Origin: Stagonosporopsis chrysanthemi
Lineage: Eukaryota > Ascomycota > Dothideomycetes > Pleosporales > Didymellaceae
Assembly: GCA_022560025.1 (NCBI GenBank)
Contig: JAFISE010000005.1
Span: 62,001 to 126,000, forward strand
Direction: 5' to 3'
Length of the DNA: 64,000 nt
Shown: in pieces, positions 11,878 to 22,310 of the stretch
Numbering within the stretch: position 1 is the first letter of the stretch
Layout: each line of letters opens with the position of its first letter
Notes under the pieces: model-generated
The model's database searches: none
What the model was told of the DNA's origin: nothing
What the model saw: the letters and a program-made list of their open reading frames with translations, nothing else
Made by a program: the position numbers and the translations under genes

Positions 11878-12993
11878 ATCGTCCTTCATCTAGCTTTTGC
11901 ATGTTCATATTAGCACTTCTTCATGTCATATGGAAACGTCACCTTGTTGATACTGGCACGATACGAAATCAACTTTAATACTGGGCTCGGACTTGGTTGG
12001 GACTATCGGACACTTTTGGGTATTTTGGCGCACCGGGTATAGATTCATGGGCAAACCTACGGGACCTGTTTTGCGAAACGCGAAAAGCTACAATTGATTA
12101 CATTCCCATCTTCAAACTGCATCTTCAAATTGCATCTTCAAACTGCATCGTGCGCATTATCCCCCAGTGACTTGTGCAAGCGTGCATCGTTATGCATTAC
12201 GTACCATAGTAGCGTGGTTGGTGACTCAACCACATCGCAGACATCTTCTGCCGCGATTCGACAAGGCTTGATGTTTTATTGCTGATCAAACACCAAATCT
12301 CTGTTTGACCTTCTCTTTCTGATTTTTGCCACACCAATTTTGCAGGCAGCAAGCTCCAGATCTGCAGCTATGCGACTCGTAGCGAACTCTTGGTGGAGTT
12401 TTGGTGGACTTAAGTGGAGTCATGTGGATCCCGGGTGGATACGGAGTGGAGTCAACACCTGCAACAACTTTCACACCCGCTGCCGCACCGGTGTGCCTGA
12501 CCCACCGCCAGTGCTTATTTCCTGCCAGGCCAGCGCCAATCACGTGTTGAAAATGAAAGAAGTGTAACTCAATGTCGGAAGGGAAGTTGATATTGTGTAT
12601 TCGTTGAAAATCCTATGGCCGACTAGAGCCGCACATAAGCGGTGCTGCCAGCCTAGTAACGCCTGTTATCCAGCTTTATGCCACGTATGGCAGCCTGTTC
12701 CCAAACGCCTATCATTACATGCAGCAACGTGCTGTGAGCCCCCTTGACAGGAATCCCAGTCGCCAAAAGTCGGTCTGGAGGTACACGGACGTTTGCCACA
12801 TCATCCAACGGGAGCTAACTGGCTGCTTAGACAGGCCAACCCGAAATTGCTACTTTTCTGAACGCCATTAAGATGCTTCTGGGGAACGATAAAGACTTGA
12901 GGTTGTTGTCGTTGAGTGGATGAGAGGTGTGATACCATTGTCTAGACAGATTGCCAGCACCGTGTCGAAGAGAAAGAGCGAGAACAGCGAAGA
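11878..12993. other. Intergenic, nothing recognised
   Basis: Contains the 3' flanks of the two neighbouring genes and a short repeat of the ATCTTCAAACTGC unit (about 12109-12150, three imperfect copies). No coding signal. Confidence 0.5.
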
Positions 12994-14325
12994 TCACTTG
13001 GCTTGGTTGTTGATCTTCATGTCCATGACATACTGCATCAAGCTGCAGTCGTCACACTTAACAAGTGCTTGTAGTGCTTTGACTCGTGCTCGGAGCAGGG
13101 CATTCTCGTCTGCGAGAGCCTTCTTGTCCTTCTCCTGTTGCTTGATGTGGGCTGTTGCCGATGCAAGGATGACGGCTTTACTAGGTTTCGATGGTGTTGG
13201 GAGGTCCTCAATGTCGGCACCGTCGAATCCTCGGTTGTTTTGTTGAAGAGATGGTACAACGCGTCGCAACGAGTCAAGCTGAGTGTTGAGCGACTCGCGG
13301 TACTTGCGCTCAACCTGGTTATGTGGAAGTCGACGGCGGTTTTTGGGTTTTTCCTCTGAAGCAGCAGGAGGTGATTCTTGGACTGGAGAATCGTCTGTGG
13401 TCTCGGTCTTCATACGTTGCCTTGCCTCAGCGACAAGCTCAGTGGCAGTCTTGCTGGGCTGAGAGTATTGTCGCCCCGTCTCGCCTGTCGATGTCTCGCT
13501 TTCAGAACGCTTCTTCGGGCGGGGCTGGATTTCAACGACCCCATCTTCTGCAGTGACCTCTTGAGGTTCAGCCAGCAGGTTGTGAATATTAGGCAGGTTG
13601 TCCTGGTCGGCGAACAGGAACGGAGCGCAGCCCCCGCCACAGGTTGACGGGTTTGGTGGTGGGCCGTCCTGGTCATGATTAGGGCATAGTGGCGAGGTCC
13701 AGCAGGCAGACAGGATGTCTGGCTTGTTCTTGGTACGCTTGGTGGTGAAGTCGACTGAAGTCCTTGTCCTTTCGACTGTCGGCTTGGTTGTGCCTGCAGA
13801 TTCTTTGACTCCATTCGGGAAAGTCAAGTCTTCTACGAAGCCTGCTTCGAGGTTGTTGGGGAACATGGACTCATAGGTGGGATTGGGGAGCGTGTTGGCA
13901 CGGTGTACTGATTGCCTTCGCAGTGACGCCATCTGGGGTGACTGGTTCGAGTGTGTCGACATAGATGCGTGGGTCAGGTAAGTGGACGAATTGGCAGCAG
14001 CAGTGGAAGGCTCAGGTGAGGACTCTGTTGTTGAACCACCGCCAGCAGCGATGTTGCCATAGGGCTGTAGCACTTCCAGGTCGCTCAGGAAGTAGTCGTT
14101 CGATATGAACAAGGAGTCGTCGAAGTAAGGGTCGGCTGACGTGCCGTTGAGCAGAGTGTCAAAAGCAGTGGCGTCCTCAGGCGTGGACCCTGAAGTTTGC
14201 GAGGAGATGGACTTGGGCATGTCAGAAGACGAAGGACCTGTTGTAGGTGCTGAGAGGTCGGACCATTGGTCGTGCGGTATATTCAGACTCTCAGTATTGA
14301 GGAATGCGTCCCAATTGAGAGCCAT
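12994..14325 (-). CDS. bHLH-leucine zipper transcription factor, SREBP-like basic region
   Basis: Nuclear DNA-binding regulator of 443 aa, apparently without introns. The N-terminal three-quarters is Ser/Thr/Pro-rich and acidic, as in activation regions. The bHLH spans about residues 328-398 with basic region RRRLPHNQVERKYRESLN: His335 and Glu339 are the E-box-contacting residues and Tyr342 is the tyrosine that marks the SREBP-type class. A leucine-rich coil follows (KALADENALLRARVKALQAL, about 403-422). The loop is long and contains a TPSKPSK stretch. Unlike full SREBPs there is no hydrophobic pair of helices after the bHLH, so it is not membrane-tethered. A CGGGGC-type Cys/His patch (CWTSPLCPNHDQDG and CGGGCAPF) lies near residues 208-236. 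Targets are unknown; sterol or hypoxia control would be inference only. Confidence 0.85.
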   Translation of the reverse strand: MALNWDAFLNTESLNIPHDQWSDLSAPTTGPSSSDMPKSISSQTSGSTPEDATAFDTLLNGTSADPYFDDSLFISNDYFLSDLEVLQPYGNIAAGGGSTTESSPEPSTAAANSSTYLTHASMSTHSNQSPQMASLRRQSVHRANTLPNPTYESMFPNNLEAGFVEDLTFPNGVKESAGTTKPTVERTRTSVDFTTKRTKNKPDILSACWTSPLCPNHDQDGPPPNPSTCGGGCAPFLFADQDNLPNIHNLLAEPQEVTAEDGVVEIQPRPKKRSESETSTGETGRQYSQPSKTATELVAEARQRMKTETTDDSPVQESPPAASEEKPKNRRRLPHNQVERKYRESLNTQLDSLRRVVPSLQQNNRGFDGADIEDLPTPSKPSKAVILASATAHIKQQEKDKKALADENALLRARVKALQALVKCDDCSLMQYVMDMKINNQAK

Positions 14326-16129
14326 AATGACGGTGGTGGGTAGGTTGTTGCACGAGAGTGCTCACGCGTTGATCAGGAGATACCAACGCACGAGTCCTGC
14401 TAACGTGGCCTGGCCAAGCCAATGATACGACTAGGATGCGGGTAGGCGCCCGACGGGAGCTGGGGTCGAGAATATAAGCCAGACAGTTCCTTTGGATTCC
14501 TTTGTTTCGAGTATGTAGCAAAGTTCGCTTGGAATGTTGAAGGGAAGAGGGTCAACTTCAAGCACAAGAGTACAGGTTGTTTTTCGTCGACCCGGAAGGA
14601 GCCGTTGCTTATGACGCTGGCAAAAGCACAGGAGCGCAAATTTGGGCGGTCACTGGCGACTCTGGGCGAATTCCACTGCACTGGTTGAAAGGCTTCGGTA
14701 CAGTGTAAGACACCCGACTGGCTCCGAGTAGGCGTGCAGAATTGGTTGTTGCAGACGGGGTGACCAGCTGAACGCGAAAGAACTTTCAGTTACCTGAACG
14801 GGTATCTCGGTGCAGCAACGAAGTGCGAGCTGTCAAGACCACAGATCTGGGAGCGTCCTGAAAGGATATCAGACCACCAGAGGTGGCGTGACATTTCGCT
14901 GAGACCCGCTTTTCCCATCCGAGACGGGGCTGCATCCTGGCAGCCACAGGCAGTCTGCGCCATCGCTACGACAATGTGTTGGGGACTGCGCCGAAATGCG
15001 ATCAATTCCTCACAGCTTTTGCGATGACACAGCATGGAATGCAATGTTTAATCGTGGTGGTGTCAAGCAATGGGGCTACAGTCGGGGTGGGCTCGGGTCT
15101 AAGAAGCAGTTCCCGCAAGCGTGAGGAGAATCCCGACATCCCGACGTTGCCGGGAGGCACGTCAAGCAGCACGTGACGGATGTGCAAACAGCAGTTCGGC
15201 CCAAGTCTGCACGTACAGACGAAGATAATCTGAAAGTCATATTTTAGAGCTCTGTAATCTTAAAAGCCTATGGTATTGAAAGCCGTGTGTTACTAGACCT
15301 TGGATGCGCACAACGAGGTTGTGCGACACTGCTGAATGAGTATCAGCTCCCTACCAAGTTGCCATCAGCCCGACTCTCACGTACGCCTAGTTCGGTATAT
15401 CTAAGCGTGCAGATCATGCGTTGCGAAGAGTAGCCTGTCAATGCGAGCAACGGGACGACCCGCTCCCCATGTCCCACTAAGAAGCCCAAGGAGCCGGACT
15501 CCGTACTGCATCTGCATGCATACACGGGAGGTGGCTCTTCATGGTTCGCCCGTCCGGAACGCTAGTTCGCCCCATGATACGAATGCGAGTGTATCCAGAG
15601 AAGACAGGAGCTTCCAGGGTGCCATGTCAAGTGACAGGTCAGTCACAGCCGCCCGTTCAGCAATCGCTTGCTTGCTTCCGCGAATCCGCATGGAAAGCAA
15701 AAAGTAACGTGTTGATCGCCAGTAAATCCTGGACCCCGCCTGCGGAAGAGTGTGGAGGCCACTTCTCTTGAGGAGTGGGATTGGTCGGAGATCGCAACAA
15801 TCCGATGCTGATGTGAAAGAGTCGCCACTGGTGGACACTGTATGCGCTGAGTATACAGTTGTGCTGGACTGCACGATGGACTGCATGTGCAACGCTTCTT
15901 TGTGGCGGTACATTGCCTCTGGTTTCCCCGATCTGCTTTCCGAGGTACATCTAGGATCGATAGCGCGGGTGTCATGCTCTTTCGATGCTTGCAGGTCCCT
16001 CGAAGTTCAGAAGCAAGCCACAGCGTGTGTACACAGCGCAGCAAATGTGATTTCAGACCACATGTCCCTATCAAGCCTTAGTGAATTAGCGTTATCTATC
16101 ACTGTACGCAACTGCGATGAACAGAGGTC
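14326..16129. other. Intergenic between bHLH and RING genes
   Basis: Holds the long upstream region of the bHLH gene and the 3' flank of the RING gene. Overlapping frames at 15.5-16.1 kb on both strands show no domain. No repeat or RNA gene seen. Confidence 0.5.
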
Positions 16130-16735
16130 TCATACCATAAAAGCGACAGGTAGCGGTCGCTGCCTCTCCACCATGCGATTTCTCACAGGCTTCTTGCCTG
16201 GTATGATAGTTCTGTGACAGAGCGGACAGAACTCGTTGTACCGACCAAACCACTCGTCGAGACATTGGGTATGGAAAGCGTGCGAGCATCGTAGACCTCG
16301 TACTTGTGCGTCTTCTTCGAACTCGTCAAGACAGATCGCGCTGCAGCCAGATCAATCTACAGTCACTCAAGCTCCCATCACAACACTTACCATACTGGAT
16401 CCGAGGACAGGAGTGAGTTGGGTTGTTTCTCTTTCTGGCCTGCTAACCAGTCGTAGAAGTGCTGAGTCTTGATGACATCCTCAAGCTCCTCTCGCCGCTT
16501 TTGCATGCGCTCTTCCTTCCGTGCCGCTTCGATGTCGTGATCGGAACCTGGGAGGATATGTTGCCAGCGGCGGCGCCTTTTCGCATGAGCTAATGATGAA
16601 GTACTGAAAAGGAGGAGTGGGAGCTTACAGTATGAGTAGCGTCATCAAGAGAATAACGCAACATGCTGGTACGATTATGGCAACGACGATGGTGTTACTG
16701 TTAGGATTCTGTGTCGCTTCTTGTGTGTTCGACAT
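16130..16735 (-). CDS. Membrane-anchored RING-H2 E3 ubiquitin ligase-like protein
   Basis: The gene emerges only when three short frames are joined: complement(16629..16735), complement(16391..16576) and complement(16130..16340), with introns of 52 and 50 nt, giving 167 aa. The N-terminus (MSNTQEATQNPNSNT) precedes one membrane helix, IVVAIIVPACCVILLMTLLI, followed by a basic stop-transfer RRRR and a charged coil. The RING-H2 is formed across the second intron: C-A-I-C-LDEF, then C-SH-AFH-TQC, then C-PLC, i.e. the C3H2C3 spacing that binds two zinc ions and recruits an E2. This is the ATL/RNF-type layout of a single helix plus RING. The tail is PLPVAFMV. The ATG at 16735 is the only one before the helix. 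Substrate and membrane are unknown. Confidence 0.82.
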
Positions 16736-17598
16736 ATTGAAGTAAGCTCGAGGCGCCGATGATGCTGTCTGTGTTGTGTGCTATGAAGGCGGATTCGATT
16801 GCTGATTAGTAGATGTCCGAGGTCGACTATTCAAGCTTTGCGCATATACTCGGTGTCGCAGTGTTCCCAGATTCATGCGCCGCTCTAATGAATGTGTGCC
16901 GTGAGACCTGCGGTGGACCATCAAATGATTCTCGACCCCACGCTGTGCTTCTGGTGCTGCTCTTGCACGTACTGGAGATGGGAGAGGGCTGCGCAAACCT
17001 TGGAAGACGCCCAGCACTGCGGATAACGACATGTTCATATGATACAACACCAAGACTTAGCGGCGTGCAGCTCAATAGGACTAAAACGGCTCTCTCCGGC
17101 CATAACAAGCTTACCGGACCTTCCAGAGCGTGCGCCGGTTGGCTAAGCGAAGAGCTGTCAGAGTTTCGCGTAGCTATTCCAAGGTTGGTGCTCTTGTGAC
17201 GCGGGGAAAGTGCCAGGGTCAATCACATCACGTCTGCTCGCAGCTGTCCCATGTCCAAGTCTGGATCTCCTCTTTGTGGCACGCTGCGCTACCAAGCATC
17301 ATCAGCGTGCAGATTCTGTCCCTGAATTCGATGACATTGTTTAGTATTACTTGCGGGGCGTTCTTTGCAAGATAAGCGGAGTTTTGCAAATCGATGCGGC
17401 GGAGATTCGTCGGTGGTGTCATTGACACCAGGGCCAGTAGCTGTCGATCAGTGCGGGGCCGCTGCTAGCTTTCTGCTGTCCTTTATCAGCACCACATCAC
17501 GGAAATAACTGATCGTGACGCGAATTCATTGATTTACTGTTGTTGTGCGTTCTCTATTACCGGCTCATTGCTGCTATCATTTGAATTGCCCTCCTTCA
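16736..17598. other. Intergenic, nothing recognised
   Basis: Promoter side of the RING gene and 3' side of the kinase gene; open frames on both strands near 16.8-17.2 kb have no recognisable content. Confidence 0.5.
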
Positions 17599-19665
17599 CT
17601 AATACTCATGCTCAACGTCGGGAGATTGATCGTCAACTGCCTCCTCCTCGTACAAGTTCAGTAGCTCGTCAAATTCGCACCACCACTCCTTGAAAGCCAA
17701 GTCTTTCTCTAGATTCTCCAGGAACCCAGTGCGCGGCAACTGTGGTTCGAAAATCTTCTTGAACTCATACTCAAGCATCTTCATTGCTGCGGGCCACCCC
17801 ATACCAAGTCCGAGCATCAGATCCGTCGTATCGATGCGACATTCTGGAATACAACGGACCAACTTGTCGATGAGATCCTTGCATTCGCCGCCCCCATATA
17901 ACACTGCCGCGCATGCTTGGTACATGGCTGACTTTGTCGTGTACTTTGCGTCCGGATTTCCTGCCTCCACTAAAGCTGCAGCGTAGATCTCGCGGTAGTA
18001 GTGCTCATTCCAGCCCATGTGAGGGACAATCTGTATGTCGTGTGTATAGCGAGGGAACCAATCGCTACGCAGGAAGATAGGTACAGCTGTTGCCCCAATG
18101 CATCGTGGTGCTGCATAAGATTTGTCCCAGTCGATGATTCCGGTTACATTGCCATCGTCGTCTACGAGGATATTCTGGAGGTCCAAGTCGTCGTGGTGGA
18201 TTGTGAAAGTCTCTGGACCAGCCAAGGACTCGTTGAACACTGACTGGGAGAATATGATGTCCAGAATCTCTCGAACACCGGAGCGCATGTAGTAATCCGT
18301 GTTCCATTCCACACGTGGATTCACTCTAAAGTGTTTCGCGATAGCCATCCTAGTCCACATGCGAGTAGTCGAGGTTGTAGGCAGTTTTGTGGCCTCATCA
18401 ACATCTTCTCCCTCGCCCCATACGTATGTTGGACCAACAGTGATGCTATGACCATCTTCTGAGATCTCTGGTAGGCCAATCTTATCGAATGACAAGCCTT
18501 GGATCTCGGTCATCATATGCGCCAAGGAGCGCAGGAAGTTGACTCGCTTCTTCTCGGTTGAGGTCGATGGGACATCGGCATTCCTAAAGGCATTCAAAGG
18601 ACTATAAGGCAGGTCGAACCAGATCTCGTAAGCGCTCTTGCCAGGTAGCTTGGTCATGAAGATGTAAGGGAAACCAAGCTCGTTGTCGCATTTCGAGGAG
18701 TATCCAAGAACGCGAGGCACCGGCACCCTGGTCTTTTGGCGAATGTACTCAACTAGTTGTACTTCGCGCTCCAGCATATATGCATCCTCCGCAGTCCAAT
18801 GGATTGGCGTGCCATGGGCAGGAATGCGAACGATATACTCGGTACATGTTTGAGACTGTGTATCATCCGACAGGACAGCAACAAAGTTATATGTTCCGGA
18901 TGTTCGCTTTGTTACACGCAGTTCACCAGAGGAACACGAATGCTTCCCAGCGACCGATTGAAGCAGATCATTAGAAATAGCTTTAATCGTCTTCCATTCG
19001 GAACGTTGATCAGAGGGCCCTTGACCTGCGTCGTCGTCTTCGTTGTCGGTATCATCGTCTGATTCTTCCTCTTCCTCCTTAAGGGCGGAGTCCTCGTCGC
19101 CAATGCTTTCGGCGGATGCGCTAGTCGGTGTTTTTTGTCCATGTGCATTCATGGAGGCCACAAGTTTCCGACACTTTATTTTGAGGCGCCAATACAGCCG
19201 AAGCGGCCCTGAAATTGGCTTCGCACTATGTGAAAAGGAGCGATATGAATCTGAACCTGGCTTTGCGTCGGAGTTTGCTCGAGCCTCTGCTTGTGTTGAA
19301 GCCTCTGAAGAGGCCAGTGATACGGCAGCAACAGAGATTGCGTTGTCCATTGCAGCACTACCTGGTGTCAGGGGTATATCAAGAGTTTTGATACGATTAG
19401 TCGTGCCGGTAGCAGTAGTGTGATTCGAAAGTGCGAGAGAGGAGTGTGACTGTGTTGGTTGTTCGGTAGATAAAGATTGCGAGGAAGGGATTTTAGACTT
19501 GCAAACAATGTACAGGCGTTTGCTGGCTGTAACAACCTTTCCCAGTAGAAGTTCGTTGGAGCTGGATTTCCCGAGAGCTTTGCTGTCTGCGCTGGTGATG
19601 ACCGCAGCAGTGGGAGGTACGCGCAGGGCTTTGTAACCAAAGACGCCTTTCACGTTGGACAACAT
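17599..19665 (-). CDS. Aminoglycoside phosphotransferase (APH)-like kinase
   Basis: A 688-aa, intronless protein with a protein-kinase-like APH fold, a family greatly expanded in filamentous fungi with mostly unknown substrates. Residues 1-210 are Ser/Thr/Ala-rich and include an acidic run (EEEEESDDDTDNEDDD), probably disordered. The kinase part starts about residue 212. Visible motifs are IVRIPAHG (the lysine-lobe region, with Arg in place of the usual Lys), FPYIFMTKLPGK hinge, catalytic HHDDLDLQN (Asp493, Asn498) and the metal-binding IIDWD (Asp512). The C-terminal 170 aa are helical and acidic. A decayed paralogue lies 15 kb downstream at 34.4-36.5 kb with the same AAPRC and EAGNPDA.YTTKS blocks. 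Not an antibiotic resistance gene on present evidence. Confidence 0.85.
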   Translation of the reverse strand: MLSNVKGVFGYKALRVPPTAAVITSADSKALGKSSSNELLLGKVVTASKRLYIVCKSKIPSSQSLSTEQPTQSHSSLALSNHTTATGTTNRIKTLDIPLTPGSAAMDNAISVAAVSLASSEASTQAEARANSDAKPGSDSYRSFSHSAKPISGPLRLYWRLKIKCRKLVASMNAHGQKTPTSASAESIGDEDSALKEEEEESDDDTDNEDDDAGQGPSDQRSEWKTIKAISNDLLQSVAGKHSCSSGELRVTKRTSGTYNFVAVLSDDTQSQTCTEYIVRIPAHGTPIHWTAEDAYMLEREVQLVEYIRQKTRVPVPRVLGYSSKCDNELGFPYIFMTKLPGKSAYEIWFDLPYSPLNAFRNADVPSTSTEKKRVNFLRSLAHMMTEIQGLSFDKIGLPEISEDGHSITVGPTYVWGEGEDVDEATKLPTTSTTRMWTRMAIAKHFRVNPRVEWNTDYYMRSGVREILDIIFSQSVFNESLAGPETFTIHHDDLDLQNILVDDDGNVTGIIDWDKSYAAPRCIGATAVPIFLRSDWFPRYTHDIQIVPHMGWNEHYYREIYAAALVEAGNPDAKYTTKSAMYQACAAVLYGGGECKDLIDKLVRCIPECRIDTTDLMLGLGMGWPAAMKMLEYEFKKIFEPQLPRTGFLENLEKDLAFKEWWCEFDELLNLYEEEAVDDQSPDVEHEY

Positions 19666-20521
19666 TGTGAAAGCCGTCTGTACTTTCGGTTGATCAGGTG
19701 TCCTTGGTCCTGGATTAGTGAGTTGAGATTAGCTCTTCCAAAGAGTGCTCTTTGTCAGGGCAGAACAATTGGGTCGCAGAGTGCTTATAAGGAGCGGGGT
19801 GGCGGGAAGCGGAAGTGAAAGAAAGCATGCACAATGCAGTCCCCACACCCAGCACTCACACGCAATGCTTCGTCGCGCACAAAAAGTCGATCATTAGCTG
19901 GAACCTCGCGAAGAGCCCAGTCGCACACTGTTCTACCGTTACTGACTGACAAAAAAAAGACTAAAGCCGGGCCCGGTACCCAAGATAGGCGCATGCACGC
20001 TTCTGCTGGTGACATACGCTCACAGGGACCCGAGGAACTTGAACGATGCATATTGCTTTATCAGTGGCAACTAACAATATGGAAATCGCTTGTGAGCAAT
20101 AGCGTTATGAGCATTGCACCAGGTTAATCATTACAACGATCGTTAATCAGTCTGATTGACTTGTAGTAGTCACAAGATCAGACAGCCAAATGACGAACTA
20201 GGCAAGAGGGTGTTCAAGCCTCACTCATCACAAGAAGGTCTCAGTATGTATATATGGTACTACGGGGCCGCTATCGCAACTGTACGTGAGCGTAACCTGG
20301 AAAATGATGCGCACTGTTCGAGACTGACACCAAGGTGTATGTAGTGTATAGTGAAATGTAAGCTATGATCAAATGTTGATTCATGAAGGCTTTCGAGTGA
20401 AAGTTTCTACACGATGCTGCAGCATGTATTAATTCAGGGCCGCTCACAGTATTTCCGGGCCTCAAACAAACCAACTTCCTCGAGAACGCAATAAAATATA
20501 CTCAACTACAATCGGAGCAAC
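19666..20521. other. Divergent intergenic region
   Basis: Shared upstream region of the minus-strand kinase gene and the plus-strand gene at 20522. No repeats or RNA genes recognised. Confidence 0.5.
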
Positions 20522-21589
20522 ATGGGCGGCGTCAAGACTAGGAAGCCCGATACCAAAATTGATCAGCGTGACGAAGCCAGATCACAACCAGTACCACCGC
20601 AGCCGTTTCATCAGCAAGTTCTCAAGCGCGAGCATGCTGACCATGAGGAGTTCGATGTGCGATCGTTCCCATTCAACGAGCTGATCCCCAATTGGAAGGG
20701 CGAGCTCTTCAACCCTCATTTCATGAATGCAGCCACTCGACAGACTTTCACCAATAAGCACCATGTCAAGAATGAGGGCGTAAAGAGACGATCTGATTTC
20801 GAGAAGTTCGAGTTTGGGTTCTGTCTCGAGTGGATTGACAGGAATATAAACGGCGTTGTCGTTCGAGATCGTTGCTACAATCAGTTCACCGTCAAGTCTC
20901 AGGGATGCAGCAGCCACCCAAAGGCTGTGTACAAGGACGGGCCCAATGCAGTTTACTACCGCCTGCTCCGTGGCGAGTCTTGTACCTGGGGAATGGTGAA
21001 GGACAATCAAGCTCCAATTGCGGATGACACCCAGAGTTCATGGACATATGTTAACCACCGAGACTATGCCCGAGCCCTTGCAAGAGAAGAGGTAGACCTG
21101 GCAACTGCAGAAGGCCGCGGGAATGAGGAGGACATCGTGACTATGCGCATGAATGAATTCGAATACTGGTGGCGACTTGAAGAGAAGGTCGACAAGCAGC
21201 AGGGCGGAGCGCAGGCTTCTGCCGCCCGTGGGTATTCTCTGTTAGGTACTCGAACTGCGCCTCCGGCATTCATGTTGCGTCAACTTGGCAGACATTCGTC
21301 GATCGCTAACAACCCAATTCCAGACTTCTCTCGTATGACTTTGAATGTCACAGAATCCAAGTCACGAGCCGTTGCTAGTACCCGCCTGAGATTTGGGAAG
21401 GGCACAACCGAAGGCCGACCAGAGCTGGACGCAAAGCGGCTTTTGAACCAGCAGCCCAGAGGAAGAAAGACCCTGGCAGCCAAGAGCGCCAATCCTGCGG
21501 AGGATAAGAGCTTCTTTGAGACCTTCAAAAAGGACCGTAAACCTCGTCGTGGCGACAAAGACCACGGAGAAGGGAATGTCCAGACCTGA
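20522..21589 (+). CDS. Hypothetical protein, 355 aa
   Basis: One continuous frame starting in an AGCAACATGGGC context. The protein is rich in charged residues with basic ends (MGGVKTRKPDTK; tail KKDRKPRRGDKDHGEG). The central part (about 40-160) looks folded: FPFNELIPNWKGELFNPHF, FGFCLEWIDRNINGVVVRDRC and CTWGMVKDNQAPIADD, with several aromatic and cysteine residues. The C-terminal third is low-complexity and Arg/Lys-rich, as in nucleic-acid-associated proteins. No signal peptide or membrane segment. I recognise no domain. The strong coding composition supports a real gene. Confidence 0.65.
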   Translation: MGGVKTRKPDTKIDQRDEARSQPVPPQPFHQQVLKREHADHEEFDVRSFPFNELIPNWKGELFNPHFMNAATRQTFTNKHHVKNEGVKRRSDFEKFEFGFCLEWIDRNINGVVVRDRCYNQFTVKSQGCSSHPKAVYKDGPNAVYYRLLRGESCTWGMVKDNQAPIADDTQSSWTYVNHRDYARALAREEVDLATAEGRGNEEDIVTMRMNEFEYWWRLEEKVDKQQGGAQASAARGYSLLGTRTAPPAFMLRQLGRHSSIANNPIPDFSRMTLNVTESKSRAVASTRLRFGKGTTEGRPELDAKRLLNQQPRGRKTLAAKSANPAEDKSFFETFKKDRKPRRGDKDHGEGNVQT

Positions 21590-22310
21590 TCGTCCCCGTA
21601 GCCTTAGAAACTTCGAGGCCGTCGATGCTCCTCAGTACGTAGCGCTGATCGCATCCGGGAACTTTGTAGCCTCAAAGTATCCCGTCGAGAAAAATGGCGA
21701 ACCTGACTTATTCGAGCGAGCTCGAGGATCGTTGTTACCGTACTGCATCGTCAATAGCATAGCGCAAGGTATTTCTCTCATATCCCATTCTGTCACAAAT
21801 TGACAGGCTCGTCGAGCGACTCGGACAGTAAGTAGTATTTCCCCTTCATATCATGTCATGTCCTCTACTGTGCAGAGCTTTGCCGCAATGAAACGTGATA
21901 ATCAAAACGGCACCAAGTGGTGGTCAAAACTTAGCTATGAGGAGGCCAGTCGGAATAGATTCACGCTTCGGCATTCTCGGAGTTCTAATTCCGAAGCGAA
22001 CAGCGCCAACAAAAGACAACTGTCCCAGGTGCATTGACACGAGGTGTTGTCCATTTGAAGAAGTAATGGTTTGCAGTGCATATAATTCTACATATAGTAC
22101 AGCAAGGGTATCTAACAAAACCGATGAATCACATCTTCAAGCAATCGCTCGCTATAACAATCTGGTGGAGATCCACGAGTGCCGAAATCCCCAAACCAAC
22201 GCTTTTCTCAGCGCTATATCCAGCACTAGAACTAAATATTATGTAGGGTATCCAAATTAATAACAAGAGAAGTTGCTCTATCGCATGAAGGCCCAGCCTC
22301 CATCTAGGAC
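21590..22310. other. Intergenic between convergent genes
   Basis: 3' flanks of the 20522 gene and the arrestin-like gene. No domain-bearing frame. Confidence 0.5.

Noticed and set aside
16604..16628. 25-nt intron in the RING gene ending at TTTTCAG
   Set aside because: Far below the 44-nt minimum seen elsewhere here; the 52-nt alternative ending GAAAAG gives the same frame and joins the helix to RRRR directly.
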